64,000 nt of DNA, from positions 1 to 64,000 of the IMG/VR virus record IMGVR_UViG_3300025770_000870; one strand, written 5' to 3'. The notes under the pieces are model-generated. The model was given only the letters and a program-made list of their open reading frames with translations. It was not told the origin of the DNA and made no database searches. The DNA is from a virus. How positions within the stretch are numbered: the first letter of the stretch is position 1; each line of letters starts with the position of its first letter. Positions 23,353-31,958 of this stretch are shown here, in pieces. The position numbers and the translations under genes are program-made.

Positions 23353-23607
23353 ATGAAAAACTTAAAAACATTTGAAGATTATTCTGATCTCGATAAACAA
23401 GATGAAGAAAGATCTAAAAGAAATCAAATTTCTAACTTCCCACACATTGCTAAAGAAGATTCTAAGAATAAAGAGGAAAGGGAAAAGAAAGATCTTGAAG
23501 AAGATCCTGATGGAATGTATCCAAAAGATGATAAACGTTATGATGATGAAGATAACAATCAAGGGGGTTGGCAAGATGGTATGGGAAAACCACCTTGGTT
23601 AGGATAA
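23353..23607 (+). CDS. CTS-bearing small acidic/charged protein
   Basis: 84 aa. MKNLKTFEDYSDLD, then an almost purely charged, disordered chain (KNKEEREKKDLEEDPDGMYP) and a Gly/Trp-rich end (GGWQDGMGKPPWLG). It lacks the common core, like the small charged internal proteins of T4. A scaffold-core or DNA-condensing role is possible. Confidence 0.7.
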   Translation: MKNLKTFEDYSDLDKQDEERSKRNQISNFPHIAKEDSKNKEEREKKDLEEDPDGMYPKDDKRYDDEDNNQGGWQDGMGKPPWLG

Positions 23608-23608
23608 T

Positions 23609-23887
23609 TTACACTTTTTTCTTATCCTTAACAAATTCATTGATGATAGTCATAATGATTAAAGCTAACCACCATAAACCATCATATAAGATTGCTTGTC
23701 TTAAAAGGAATATAATAAGTGTTAGTTTGAGGAATGAACCGAACATACCTATCAATTTGTCTTTAGTAAAGAATTTGATTGTTTTTTTTCCTTTGAAATA
23801 ACTCACTGTGTTTGATATAGAGGTTATTATTAGTGTGATTGTTATTATCACAACAAAAATTATAAAGAAATCTATTAAGTGTATCAT
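23609..23887 (-). CDS. Integral membrane protein (92 aa)
   Basis: 92 aa with two or three hydrophobic helices (LIDFFIIFVVIITITLIITS; FLKLTLIIFLLRQAILY; LWWLALIIMTIINEF) and a lysine-rich end. Coupled to the lipoprotein gene just upstream (7 bp gap). The pair could act at the envelope, for example in superinfection exclusion; that is inferred from context. Confidence 0.7.
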   Translation of the reverse strand: MIHLIDFFIIFVVIITITLIITSISNTVSYFKGKKTIKFFTKDKLIGMFGSFLKLTLIIFLLRQAILYDGLWWLALIIMTIINEFVKDKKKV

Positions 23888-23894
23888 GTTAATT

Positions 23895-24107
23895 TTAGTT
23901 TAGTGTGTCTCCAATATCATACTTATCAATATCTGAAAACAATTTTTCGTGTCCATTCTTATCAGCATAAGTGTACTCTACCCACTCACTATTATATCTT
24001 GATTTATCCACTATGATAAATGGTTTCTCATAAACGGTTGGTTCACAACTGGTCAGTAATAAAATGGCTAATAAGGATAATATTAATAATATAATTGTTC
24101 TTTTCAT
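23895..24107 (-). CDS. Lipoprotein (70 aa)
   Basis: 70 aa. A type II signal peptide (TIILLILSLLAILLLTSCEP) has a clear lipobox, LTSC, with Cys21 as the lipidation site. The mature part (IIVDKSRYNSEWVEYTYADK) is a short beta domain. First gene of a two-gene leftward unit; the region near 24135-24165 carries a weak relative of the CCGTATATT promoter. Confidence 0.75.
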   Translation of the reverse strand: MKRTIILLILSLLAILLLTSCEPTVYEKPFIIVDKSRYNSEWVEYTYADKNGHEKLFSDIDKYDIGDTLN

Positions 24108-24260
24108 GATTTCATGATTTTGATTTATGTTATAAATATATGGAATTTATATTGATTATACAAATAATCGTGGTTAATTTATACCAATTTTGATGAATTT
24201 GGTGATATATCGATATATTTTCGACCAAATACACCATTTATTTACATTCATATGATATAT

Positions 24261-24275
24261 TTTATATATAGTCTA
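24261..24275 (+). promoter_or_regulatory. Putative late promoter
   Basis: TTTATATATAGTCTA directly before the ATG at 24276; same series. Confidence 0.6.
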
Positions 24276-24641
24276 ATGAAACATCTTAGGTTATTTGAAC
24301 GGAGTCATAACTATGGCGATAATGAGTTACAAAAAATAGAAACAACTTTATTAGAAGATGTTAGATCTATCTTCGCTGACTTTAATGATACTGATAGTAT
24401 ATCTATATCTAATTATTATATTGCTAGAGGTTTTATAGAAGTCAGTATAGGATATGAAGAAGATGACAGCTCTTCCGTCTCGGGATTAGATGATCATATT
24501 GATTGGAAAAGAAGAAACATAGAAGTTTTGGAAGAGATATCAGTTGGTGTTAAAAGACTAAAGGATATGTATAGTGACCTAGTAATACAAGCAGATAATT
24601 GGAATTCAATCCATTGTGTTAAAATAAGAATATCTTTATAA
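24276..24641 (+). CDS. CTS-bearing putative internal head protein
   Basis: 121 aa from ATG at 24276, preferred to an in-frame ATG at 24252 because it abuts the promoter and gives MKHLRLFERSHNYGD. The core reads LLEDVRSIFADFNDTDSISI. Its stop overlaps the next CTS start (ATGA). Unknown activity. Confidence 0.75.
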   Translation: MKHLRLFERSHNYGDNELQKIETTLLEDVRSIFADFNDTDSISISNYYIARGFIEVSIGYEEDDSSSVSGLDDHIDWKRRNIEVLEEISVGVKRLKDMYSDLVIQADNWNSIHCVKIRISL

Positions 24642-25156
24642 TGAAACATCTAAAGAAATTTAATGAGGACTCAGGGAATATAGGAGCAATAGGTAATGAT
24701 GTGGTAGAAGATATAAAAGATATCTTTGTGGAATTAAAGGATGACGGATATGATATAAGACATCGTTATTTTAGTGACCGAAATACGAATGGTTTACCAC
24801 CCTATGATGTTTATCAATACAAGATAATAGTTAATATATTTAAAGATCATAATGCTGCCGCTAAAGGATCAAGTTTACGAATCGATGATATATATGATTA
24901 TATAGAAAGAACATATGAATATTTAGGTAAAGATTATATTATGTATGTTCATATGTCAAGCACTATTAAAGATTTTAGAATTGGTGATAGATGGAATTTC
25001 AATCATAACTGGGAATGGCCTAAGTTAAAAGAAATATATCTTAAAGGTGGTGATACTTCAGCGTCAACATTTACACCTGCGCTAGGTAAACATCTACAAG
25101 GTGATTTTAGTTCAGTCACAATTAATATAATACAAAGACAAAAATATCATATATAA
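24641..25156 (+). CDS. CTS-bearing putative internal head protein
   Basis: 171 aa. MKHLKKFNEDSGNIG, the core VEDIKDIFVELKDDGYDIRH, then DDIYDYIERTYEYLGKDYIM and a final SVTINIIQRQ strand. Its closest relatives are 25469-25948 and 40697-41299, which share core, tyrosine-rich helix and last strand. Confidence 0.8.
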   Translation: MKHLKKFNEDSGNIGAIGNDVVEDIKDIFVELKDDGYDIRHRYFSDRNTNGLPPYDVYQYKIIVNIFKDHNAAAKGSSLRIDDIYDYIERTYEYLGKDYIMYVHMSSTIKDFRIGDRWNFNHNWEWPKLKEIYLKGGDTSASTFTPALGKHLQGDFSSVTINIIQRQKYHI

Positions 25157-25193
25157 TTATATTTATATATAAACTATAAAAAAATTATATCAT

Positions 25194-25466
25194 ATGAATC
25201 ATATTAAATTATTTGAAAATTTTCAAGCTCCTATACACAATGTTACAGATAAAAATCAAGTCATTGTTGGTACACACCAATATGGAGTAGGGTTTGTTCC
25301 AAATGAATCAGGTGAAAAATTAGGACTTAAATCTCACCCAACATCAATACCAGATGGTGGATATAACATTGATAATGGTGATGAGGGTGTACAAGATGAA
25401 CACCAGATGGATATGGAAGATGGTGCAAAAGTTAACGGTAAATGGGTAAACGGATACGGAAGTTAG
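25194..25466 (+). CDS. CTS-like small protein (90 aa)
   Basis: 90 aa. MNHIKLFENFQAPIHN is a divergent form of the shared peptide. The rest is Gly/Asp/Asn-rich (GGYNIDNGDEGVQDEHQMDM) and probably flexible; there is no core domain. A late-type TTTATATATAAACTA lies at 25162-25176. Operon with the next gene. Confidence 0.65.
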   Translation: MNHIKLFENFQAPIHNVTDKNQVIVGTHQYGVGFVPNESGEKLGLKSHPTSIPDGGYNIDNGDEGVQDEHQMDMEDGAKVNGKWVNGYGS

Positions 25467-25468
25467 TT

Positions 25469-25948
25469 ATGAATCATTTAAAGAATATACAAGATTGGGA
25501 TAATGATTTATCTGATATGATAGAAGATATAAAGGATATCTTTGTAGAATTGAAGGATGAAGGTTACTACAATATATATTTCCAGGATCAACCTATATCT
25601 AATGCTGCAGGAGTTCCTATAAACCCACCCAATTCGATATCTAAGATATTAATTAATATCCGAAATCCGGAGACAGACGAATATGATATTCCACTTGCGG
25701 TTGCGTCAAGTTTCCCAATCAATGATATATATGAATATATAGAAAGAACATCCGAATATTTAAGTAAAGATTATATTTTGTATGTTAGAGCTTTTCCATG
25801 TCCAGAAACGGGACCTTTATTCTCTACTTCTGGTTTCAATGATAGTTTTCATGATGAATGGTCTAAAATAAAAGATAAGATTCTTAAAGAAGATAGATTG
25901 AACGCCTTAATAAATAAAATCACAATTAATATAATACGAGTTAAATAG
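25469..25948 (+). CDS. CTS-like putative internal head protein
   Basis: 159 aa from ATG at 25469. The N-terminus MNHLKNIQDWDNDLSD keeps only part of the peptide and lacks a clear F-E site, but the core MIEDIKDIFVELKDEGYYNI and the helix DIYEYIERTSEYLSKDYILY place it beside 24641-25156. It may be unprocessed or not packaged. Confidence 0.7.
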   Translation: MNHLKNIQDWDNDLSDMIEDIKDIFVELKDEGYYNIYFQDQPISNAAGVPINPPNSISKILINIRNPETDEYDIPLAVASSFPINDIYEYIERTSEYLSKDYILYVRAFPCPETGPLFSTSGFNDSFHDEWSKIKDKILKEDRLNALINKITINIIRVK

Positions 25949-26255
25949 GTGATTCAGTACCTAGTATTTGTTCGTGAAAGTTATCCATTAAATTTAAATT
26001 GGTGACGATACATTCTTTAACGTTATCTAACGTAATAATAGGTGAGTTACCATCACTAACAACAACTTCTAATTCCCACCAGTAACCCTCAGTATCAATT
26101 TCCCAATGGGCTGAAATGATATTGATAACATCTCTATTACCAACTTCTAAATCAATAAAAATCTTATCTACTCCACAGATATTACAAACAACATCTTTAC
26201 CTACAATAGTTTCTTGTACTACTTTGGGTTTATATTTACCTTCGTTAAAATTCAT
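25941..26255 (-). CDS. Hypothetical protein with CxxC motif (104 aa)
   Basis: 104 aa, beta-rich, with VVCNICGVDK (Cys24, Cys27) as a possible half zinc site. It lies downstream of the NAD-salvage genes on the same strand and overlaps the converging CTS gene by 8 bp. No family recognised. Confidence 0.65.
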   Translation of the reverse strand: MNFNEGKYKPKVVQETIVGKDVVCNICGVDKIFIDLEVGNRDVINIISAHWEIDTEGYWWELEVVVSDGNSPIITLDNVKECIVTNLNLMDNFHEQILGTESPI

Positions 26256-26265
26256 TTACACTTGT

Positions 26266-27924
26266 TTACACTTTTGTTGGAGCGTATTTAATTAAAAGTT
26301 CTTGTTTCTTTTCCAGAATAAAATCACTAGCTGGGTAGTTATGATTAGATGATGTTTTAAGGGTTAGAGGCATCTTTTTCATTTGATCCTTTATTCTGTT
26401 CTTAATAACGATGAAATCATCGTCCTGTCCTTCTCCAAATGGTTTATAAATATTCTCACCATTGAAATAGTTAATCATCATATCAACACCATCTTCGGTA
26501 TTAAATACAATTGTTTGTTTGTTGTGCAAAGCTTCTTTTGTTCTTAGTAATTTGAATGGTCCTGGTAATGTACCTTTACCTAAACTCTCACTAAACTTAA
26601 CAACTGGTTTGTCTTCGTGACCAACAGAAGACAATGCGTATTTAGCAGATAAGTTATCACGTTTCAAATCGTTACGTAATCCCCCACCTTGTCCGAACAA
26701 TCCCCAAGTGTAGAAAGCGTATCCATTATCAATTAAGAAATCCATTTCATCTAAAATGTCTTCGAAATTTTTACCATCACCATCTAAGAAGTGTAGTAAA
26801 GTACCACATTTCCAATTTCCTGTTTTGGTTTTCATTTCTGTATATAATCCAGATTCAACACCGATTTCACAAATTTCTAAAATTTGGTCTTTTGTTGTAT
26901 ATCCCTCTTTAGAAGAATCGGGTCTGGCGACAATTACTTTATTAGTACCTTCTGATTTACTTTTAAGTGCTAATGGTAATAGGTAGTTTCTAACTGCGAA
27001 TTTCGCGTCATAACAATCATCAACCATTGAGATAATCTCACCATCACCACAACTATCATAAATTGCTTTATAACAATCAAATTCTTTTTCGAATGATTGA
27101 ACATTTCGGTGTGCTAATGCGTTTACTGATGAAAATATTCCCTCTATTTCTCCAGAGTTTTTCCAAGCTTGATATGCTCCTGAGAACGTGTCAGTACCAG
27201 GGAATGTATATAAATGAACCATTCCTAATTCTTCTGATTCATTAGATGTCATACCAGCTCTGTCTCCAAAGTCAGTAATCATAATAGATGCGTAGAAGTT
27301 AAGATCAGCCTCAGACATATCTGGATCAACTCTTAAAATTCTTTCTTTGATTCTATTTAGAAAGTGTTCATCTTGTGTAACTCTTTCACTCTTTGACCAA
27401 ACTTGTAAAATTTTAGATTCAAACCAAGCTCCCAATACACCCATACCATCAACGGTTGATGTGATTTCGATTGCTGGTTCATTTGGATATAGAACAGAAC
27501 CTTCTTTGACTGCTCTAATCTGAATTGGTGGTCTACCGTTAAATTCATCAACGACTCTTCTCCAAATTTCTTCTGGAAATTCATATTCTCTAAATCCAGT
27601 GGTTGTTACTTTAGCGTGTGTTAAAAAACGTTTAGTTTCATCAATCTCATCATGTGTGATTGGTTCGTAGAACAACTCTTCTAGTATTCTTTGTAACCCA
27701 ATAAAGACAATTCTATTGTCTCCTTCTGAGAAGATAACTGGGTTAATTTTATTCAACTCTCTTCTGAAAGTTACGTAATAAACTGATTTTTCCTTTGCTT
27801 CAGGACTTTCAAATTTATTAGACCCTATTGTGTAGGCATCACCCAAGAGTAATCTTGGTGTTTTGTGTATTTTACGACCAGGTAAAACAACTTTTCTTTC
27901 TTTTACTTCTTCTTGTAAGTACAT
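26266..27924 (-). CDS. nadV: Nicotinamide phosphoribosyltransferase
   Basis: 552 aa. It makes NMN from nicotinamide and PRPP. Family marks include FPGTDTFSGAYQAWKNSG around 241-258, the AHRN region near the expected catalytic His (272), IVARPDSSKEGYTT (331-344) for PRPP/ribose binding, and GLFGQGGGLRNDL (408-420). Length is a little above the usual ~490. It lies 14 bp downstream of an NMN adenylyltransferase/Nudix gene. Together they convert nicotinamide to NAD+, the arrangement described for phage NAD+ reconstitution pathway 2 (NARP2), which counters NAD-depleting immunity. Confidence 0.95.
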   Translation of the reverse strand: MYLQEEVKERKVVLPGRKIHKTPRLLLGDAYTIGSNKFESPEAKEKSVYYVTFRRELNKINPVIFSEGDNRIVFIGLQRILEELFYEPITHDEIDETKRFLTHAKVTTTGFREYEFPEEIWRRVVDEFNGRPPIQIRAVKEGSVLYPNEPAIEITSTVDGMGVLGAWFESKILQVWSKSERVTQDEHFLNRIKERILRVDPDMSEADLNFYASIMITDFGDRAGMTSNESEELGMVHLYTFPGTDTFSGAYQAWKNSGEIEGIFSSVNALAHRNVQSFEKEFDCYKAIYDSCGDGEIISMVDDCYDAKFAVRNYLLPLALKSKSEGTNKVIVARPDSSKEGYTTKDQILEICEIGVESGLYTEMKTKTGNWKCGTLLHFLDGDGKNFEDILDEMDFLIDNGYAFYTWGLFGQGGGLRNDLKRDNLSAKYALSSVGHEDKPVVKFSESLGKGTLPGPFKLLRTKEALHNKQTIVFNTEDGVDMMINYFNGENIYKPFGEGQDDDFIVIKNRIKDQMKKMPLTLKTSSNHNYPASDFILEKKQELLIKYAPTKV

Positions 27925-27938
27925 AGTATATGTTTTAG

Positions 27939-28943
27939 TTAGTTTCTATAGGAAAAGACTGTTTCAACCATTTCCCTTTCAAAATAATTTACCAAATTAG
28001 AGAAAAATTCTATATGTTCTTCTATAATAATTTTGGAGTATTGTTTTTTTGTTAATAGGTCATTAATAGGAACCCATTTAATTTCTTCTACATCATCCGA
28101 TGCTTTAGCGTGACCCCATTGTTTCTTATATAAGAATAGTGTACTAAATATTTCACTATCTTCGTTTTTATGTCTCCAATCTTTAATTTTACCGCTACAA
28201 ATATAAACACCATCAGTAGATATACCTACTTGTAAGTTTCCTCCGGTTTCCTCCCTTAGTTCCCTAAGACCAGCAGATTCATAATCTTTATCAGTAACAT
28301 CAACGTGTCCACCAATAAATCTGAATTTATCTTCTAAAGGTTTCCTCCCTAATAATATTGTATTATTTGTTTTATCCCAAACGACAACATCTACACAAGG
28401 CATTATTACAGGGTATCTTCCGAAGTTAGCGTAAACAACACCTTTTCTAAAATCTTCTGTGTGTCCTACTTCTCTAGCTACTTCTTCTCTTATCGAACTA
28501 CCAGAAATTTTATCTTGGTCATTATTGCCAATAAGTTCTACTGTTTTATATTTACCCTTATAAAATGGGATAAATGAATCTCTAGCACCATATAATAGTG
28601 TAGTTCTGTTTCCGAAAGGTTCTTGTATTTTACCATCTAAGATGGTTGACCAAGTCTCGTTGTTACGTTGGTCTCTGATTGGAAGTATTGTTACGTCAGG
28701 ATATTCTTGTTGTATCATTGATTTCCTTGTTGCGAAATCCAATGGGTTTCTTTTAGTTTGCTCCACAACTGGAACTCCTAAAAATATAATAACTTTTTTA
28801 TGATTTGCACAAACCGTATCAATTAAATGTTTATGAACATCGTGTAGCTTTGGTAATTGCATTCTAGCCACCAATACACCAACTTCAAAATCAGAAACAT
28901 TAATAACACTCGGTATGTTTAATTCTATCTTTTCTACCATCAT
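27939..28943 (-). CDS. nadM: Bifunctional NMN adenylyltransferase / Nudix hydrolase
   Basis: 334 aa. The N-terminal nucleotidyltransferase has HDVH (34-37) in the HxGH position and SGSSIR (147-152) as the second ATP motif. The C-terminal Nudix domain has GGHVDVTDKDYESAGLRELR running on to EETGG (211-235), which keeps the G-E-REL-EE-G catalytic order. The first domain joins NMN to ATP to give NAD+; the second probably removes ADP-ribose or a similar product. Upstream, TATATTTG (about 28965) matches the Bacteroidota -7 element, so it may use host sigma. Confidence 0.93.
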   Translation of the reverse strand: MMVEKIELNIPSVINVSDFEVGVLVARMQLPKLHDVHKHLIDTVCANHKKVIIFLGVPVVEQTKRNPLDFATRKSMIQQEYPDVTILPIRDQRNNETWSTILDGKIQEPFGNRTTLLYGARDSFIPFYKGKYKTVELIGNNDQDKISGSSIREEVAREVGHTEDFRKGVVYANFGRYPVIMPCVDVVVWDKTNNTILLGRKPLEDKFRFIGGHVDVTDKDYESAGLRELREETGGNLQVGISTDGVYICSGKIKDWRHKNEDSEIFSTLFLYKKQWGHAKASDDVEEIKWVPINDLLTKKQYSKIIIEEHIEFFSNLVNYFEREMVETVFSYRN

Positions 28944-28964
28944 TTAAATTTAATTTATAATACA

Positions 28965-28972
28965 AATATAGT
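28965..28972 (-). promoter_or_regulatory. Host-type -7 element (TAnnTTTG)
   Basis: Coding-strand TATATTTG 22 bp upstream of the nadM start fits the Bacteroidota consensus -7 box. No clear -33 TTG is visible at the right distance. Confidence 0.4.
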
Positions 28973-29020
28973 TATTTTTTAACTAATTAACCGCCTTTAA
29001 TATAAAATAACTTAATCAAG

Positions 29021-29057
29021 TTGATATATTATGTTTGATATATTATGTTTGATATAT
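29021..29057. repeat. Short tandem repeat (14-bp unit)
   Basis: Two copies of TTGATATATTATGT plus a partial third (TTGATATAT) in the 28944-29135 gap upstream of nadM. It could be an operator or a slippage tract. Confidence 0.7.
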
Positions 29058-29135
29058 CTCCTAAAAGCGATACTTTCAGACATTATACTTACCTTATATA
29101 TTAGTGATATTTATATTCTAATTTTTATTTTTGTT

Positions 29136-29306
29136 TTATTTTCTAATTTTATAATTAGCAATTATTATAAACAATAAACCCATTATTGTGGCATAATACC
29201 AAGGTATATCTTTAACAAGTCCCTGTTGGGACCAAGCTAATATCAATGATCCAATTACACACAGAATCAAAAACACTATTAACTTTATTAAATATTCTTT
29301 ATTCAT
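29136..29306 (-). CDS. Two-helix membrane protein (56 aa)
   Basis: 56 codons from ATG at 29306, with two hydrophobic helices (LIKLIVFLILCVIGSLILAW and YYATIMGLLFIIIANY) joined by a short polar loop (SQQGLVKDIP). Holin-like by size and layout, but several such proteins occur in the window, so that role is unproven. Confidence 0.6.
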   Translation of the reverse strand: MNKEYLIKLIVFLILCVIGSLILAWSQQGLVKDIPWYYATIMGLLFIIIANYKIRK

Positions 29307-29313
29307 TTATTTT

Positions 29314-29760
29314 TTAATATTTATTATTATTCTTTAATGGAAATTCTATTTGACAATGCCATTTACAAAATGGTTTAAATGTGTGGTGAGTAATTTGTAT
29401 TTCATTTAAAACACTTATTGCATCATCACCTTTAATATAACCAATATGAATACTTTTGGTGTTTCTTTTCATGGAGTATAACGCACCCATTATTAACAAT
29501 GGTATTTGTTGGTAATGTAATGGTGATTCACTAGACTCATTAGGTTTCAAATAATGAATTTCTAATTGAGTACATTGGTTCGGGTATTTTTCCATAAAGT
29601 CTATAACAATGTTATTAGCCATAACCAATTCATCTTCAGCATTTGGTTGATTCATTTGAATATGTACCGGTAAGATAGTGTTGCCATCATTTATATTCCA
29701 TTCCATTAATTTACGAGAATCAATACCTCCACTCAATAACACTATATTATGATTCTTCAC
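29314..29760 (-). CDS. Short PP-loop (QueC/N-type) ATPase-like protein
   Basis: 148 aa. The start strand leads into SGGIDS (10-15), the PP-loop that binds ATP pyrophosphate in QueC, NAD synthase and ATP sulfurylase relatives. The later VHIQMNQPNAEDE and HIGYIKGDDA strands fit the HUP-type fold. It is shorter than QueC (about 220 aa) and lacks the zinc Cys cluster, so it may be trimmed. Overlaps the next upstream gene by 14 bp. Confidence 0.7.
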   Translation of the reverse strand: MKNHNIVLLSGGIDSRKLMEWNINDGNTILPVHIQMNQPNAEDELVMANNIVIDFMEKYPNQCTQLEIHYLKPNESSESPLHYQQIPLLIMGALYSMKRNTKSIHIGYIKGDDAISVLNEIQITHHTFKPFCKWHCQIEFPLKNNNKY

Positions 29761-30181
29761 CTTTATCGTTTTTTATTTTATTAACATTTAATTCATTTTG
29801 TTTAGACTCATCACCAATAAAATGTTTATCCATTAACTCTTTCAAAACCACACATTTTTCATAATCTTCGTTTTTCTGGAAGTGTTCTAACATCCATTGT
29901 AATTCTAATCTTTTCCAAACTCCATCAGAATCTAAGCAAAATTTACATATCTCAACATTATTAGTTTCTGTAATAAGTTTATAGTAATCATCAAAAGATA
30001 AATATGTTTTCGATATTTCACCAAGGTGATGAAATTCCTTTAAAACACCCACTAGTTTATTGATGTTAGGTACTTTAATATCAAGTTTTAGACTTGTAGT
30101 TATTTTATTATTACAAAGTAAACATCTACCAGTACCATTGTATTTATCTTTAGGGTATCTACATTTACATATATCACTCAT
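29747..30181 (-). CDS. Cys-rich protein with UVR-like C-terminal motif
   Basis: 144 aa. Two Cys pairs near the N-terminus (CKC 5-7, CLLC 20-23) and CKFC near 79 suggest zinc binding. The segment LEWMLEHFQKNEDYEKCVVL, here LQWMLEHFQKNEDYEKC, resembles a UVR hairpin, as in McsA-like proteins. Operon with the PP-loop gene. Function unknown. Confidence 0.6.
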   Translation of the reverse strand: MSDICKCRYPKDKYNGTGRCLLCNNKITTSLKLDIKVPNINKLVGVLKEFHHLGEISKTYLSFDDYYKLITETNNVEICKFCLDSDGVWKRLELQWMLEHFQKNEDYEKCVVLKELMDKHFIGDESKQNELNVNKIKNDKGEES

Positions 30182-30194
30182 ATTTTCATCATTT

Positions 30195-31016
30195 TTAAAT
30201 TCTTTTTAAGATATCACTTATTCTAGAATACATTTCAACACCAACCGGTATTGATAGTAAAGAAATTAAGAATTGATTAACATATGAGTATGTTGTAATC
30301 ATGCCTCCAAAGGTTAATGTTTCAGAACTTGCTGCTAATAACAGTATAGACATTATCAAGAATATATGTTTTATTGTGCCTATAAGAAGCCAATTTTTGC
30401 CTTGTAAAGTCGATTCATATATAGATAATTTGCGATTTCTTTCAAAAAACGAAACTGATTCGGTATATCCTTTTTGTAAATCGGTAAGCTTATTTTCTAA
30501 ATGATTATGTTTAACATTTATAGATTGTTTAATTTTTTTATATAAAATCATTACCGCACTTAATATGAAAATGAAAGCTACACTTACTACAATTCCAACT
30601 CGGTAGTTTTCTAAATAAATGAATGAAATGGATCCTATCACAGTTACGATAGTTGCTATATAATAATGAACATATCCTGCAAGAACTTCAACAACTTGAT
30701 CTGCCATATCCGTTCTAGCAATCTTTGAAGATATATCAGCATCTGAATTTTTGAGAAATTTTAGTACAATATCGTTATAGATTTTTGTATATACTTTAGT
30801 GTCGTATACCATTCTTTTATAATTGAAAAAGCTTGATACTAAATACGATACACCTAACAATAACAACCAAAAATAACTATTATCGATTAAACCGTCAATA
30901 CTTTTACCTAACAAAAATGGTTGAGATAGTATAGACAATTCAGCCAATAACATAAACAAGTAAATGAGCAACAGTTTATACTTATATTGTTTGAACACTT
31001 GGTATAATTTATTCAT
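30195..31016 (-). CDS. ABC-exporter membrane domain without ATPase domain
   Basis: 273 aa with about six hydrophobic helices. The layout is that of a type I exporter transmembrane domain: first helix LLLIYLFMLLAELSILSQPF, LLGKSIDGLID elbow, YKRMVYDTKVYTKIYNDIV coupling region, and the FFERNRKLSIYES loop. It stops right after the sixth helix (LKRI) where the nucleotide-binding domain should begin, and no ATPase gene is adjacent. It may pair with a host ATPase, block a host exporter, or be a truncated import. Confidence 0.75.
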   Translation of the reverse strand: MNKLYQVFKQYKYKLLLIYLFMLLAELSILSQPFLLGKSIDGLIDNSYFWLLLLGVSYLVSSFFNYKRMVYDTKVYTKIYNDIVLKFLKNSDADISSKIARTDMADQVVEVLAGYVHYYIATIVTVIGSISFIYLENYRVGIVVSVAFIFILSAVMILYKKIKQSINVKHNHLENKLTDLQKGYTESVSFFERNRKLSIYESTLQGKNWLLIGTIKHIFLIMSILLLAASSETLTFGGMITTYSYVNQFLISLLSIPVGVEMYSRISDILKRI

Positions 31017-31037
31017 TTATTTGTAGTTTATTTTATG

Positions 31038-31358
31038 TTATTTACCTTTTTTACCTTTTTTCGATGTAACCTCCACATATTCATGTATGATAGTTTCTTT
31101 TATAGGTCCTATCTCATTTTTGATATCTTGTCTTATTCTTCTATGTGCTCCATTGATGTCTAGATACTTTTCTTTCACCCAAGTCTGCTGGCAATTATAA
31201 GGAAATTCCATTGTCGCCAATATCGGATCCGGTAACTCAAAACTTCCAAAATACTGATAATCATATGATCCTGGTGTGCCATCATCTTCTATATACTGTG
31301 GGTAGAAATGACTAACATCCTCATATTTCTCTTCCACCACTCGATATTTTCTGGACAT
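31038..31358 (-). CDS. Hypothetical protein (106 aa)
   Basis: 106 aa, rich in Tyr and acidic residues at the start (YEDVSHFYPQYIEDDGTPGS) and ending in a basic KKGKKGK tail. The centre (TWVKEKYLDINGAHRRIRQD) is helical. No family recognised. Confidence 0.65.
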   Translation of the reverse strand: MSRKYRVVEEKYEDVSHFYPQYIEDDGTPGSYDYQYFGSFELPDPILATMEFPYNCQQTWVKEKYLDINGAHRRIRQDIKNEIGPIKETIIHEYVEVTSKKGKKGK

Positions 31359-31415
31359 TTTTATTATTATTTATTACACTTATATAAAATACTGTATGAT
31401 ATGTTGTGAGAAAAT

Positions 31416-31565
31416 TTATGAGTTCATATCATCATCTGATTTGAACCAACCAGTTAGATATCCTATACACATTATAAAATTAAATATAAGCCACTCTTTT
31501 TTAATCCAAGCAAAGTATATTATATAACATATAATGGCTACTATTAAGTATTCTTCTTTAATCAT
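31416..31565 (-). CDS. Small membrane protein (49 aa)
   Basis: 49 codons from ATG at 31565, with two hydrophobic segments (YLIVAIICYIIYFAWI and WLIFNFIMCIGYLTGWF) and an acidic end (KSDDDMNS). One of a series of membrane micro-proteins on this strand. Confidence 0.55.
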   Translation of the reverse strand: MIKEEYLIVAIICYIIYFAWIKKEWLIFNFIMCIGYLTGWFKSDDDMNS

Positions 31566-31572
31566 CTTAGCT

Positions 31573-31719
31573 TTATTTTTTTATTGATTTTTCTAATTTT
31601 ATTATCTCTTCTTTTAACTGATCAATTAAGTCTTGAACTTCATCAGGTTCCATTGTTATTGCACAGCAAGTTCCTATGTGTTCTGATATTTCATCTAATA
31701 ACTTTAAGGCTTTTTGCAT
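31573..31719 (-). CDS. Small helical protein (48 aa)
   Basis: 48 codons from ATG at 31719, with amphipathic helix DEVQDLIDQLKEEIIKLEK at the C-terminus and a CC pair at 18-19. Its start overlaps the stop of 31719-31958. Probable small coiled coil. Confidence 0.55.
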   Translation of the reverse strand: MQKALKLLDEISEHIGTCCAITMEPDEVQDLIDQLKEEIIKLEKSIKK

Positions 31720-31958
31720 TATTCTTCTGTGATAAATCCACCGATTGCCATCTTACCGTTTTGATTCTTTCCTGTATAATTCATACGCCCTTCGTATATA
31801 GTTAATGTTTTACACTTGGATTGCTCAAATAAAGTTTCTACGTCTGATACCATTTGAGCAGAATAAATCTTCCCATCTATTCTCATAGTATTACTACTAG
31901 TGTATAATACTTGTTTAACTCCGTGCTTTTCAGCTAATGCTATATGTTTACTATTCAT
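31719..31958 (-). CDS. Hypothetical protein (79 aa)
   Basis: 79 aa, alternating beta strands (KQVLYTSSNTMRIDGKIYSA; TLTIYEGRMNYTG). It overlaps both neighbours by a few bases, as expected for a compact operon. No family recognised. Confidence 0.65.
   Translation of the reverse strand: MNSKHIALAEKHGVKQVLYTSSNTMRIDGKIYSAQMVSDVETLFEQSKCKTLTIYEGRMNYTGKNQNGKMAIGGFITEE

Noticed and set aside
23362-23602. Other-frame ORFs over the small charged CTS gene
   Set aside because: Low-complexity Lys/Ile-rich translations are by-products of the GAA/GAT-rich coding frame at 23353-23607.
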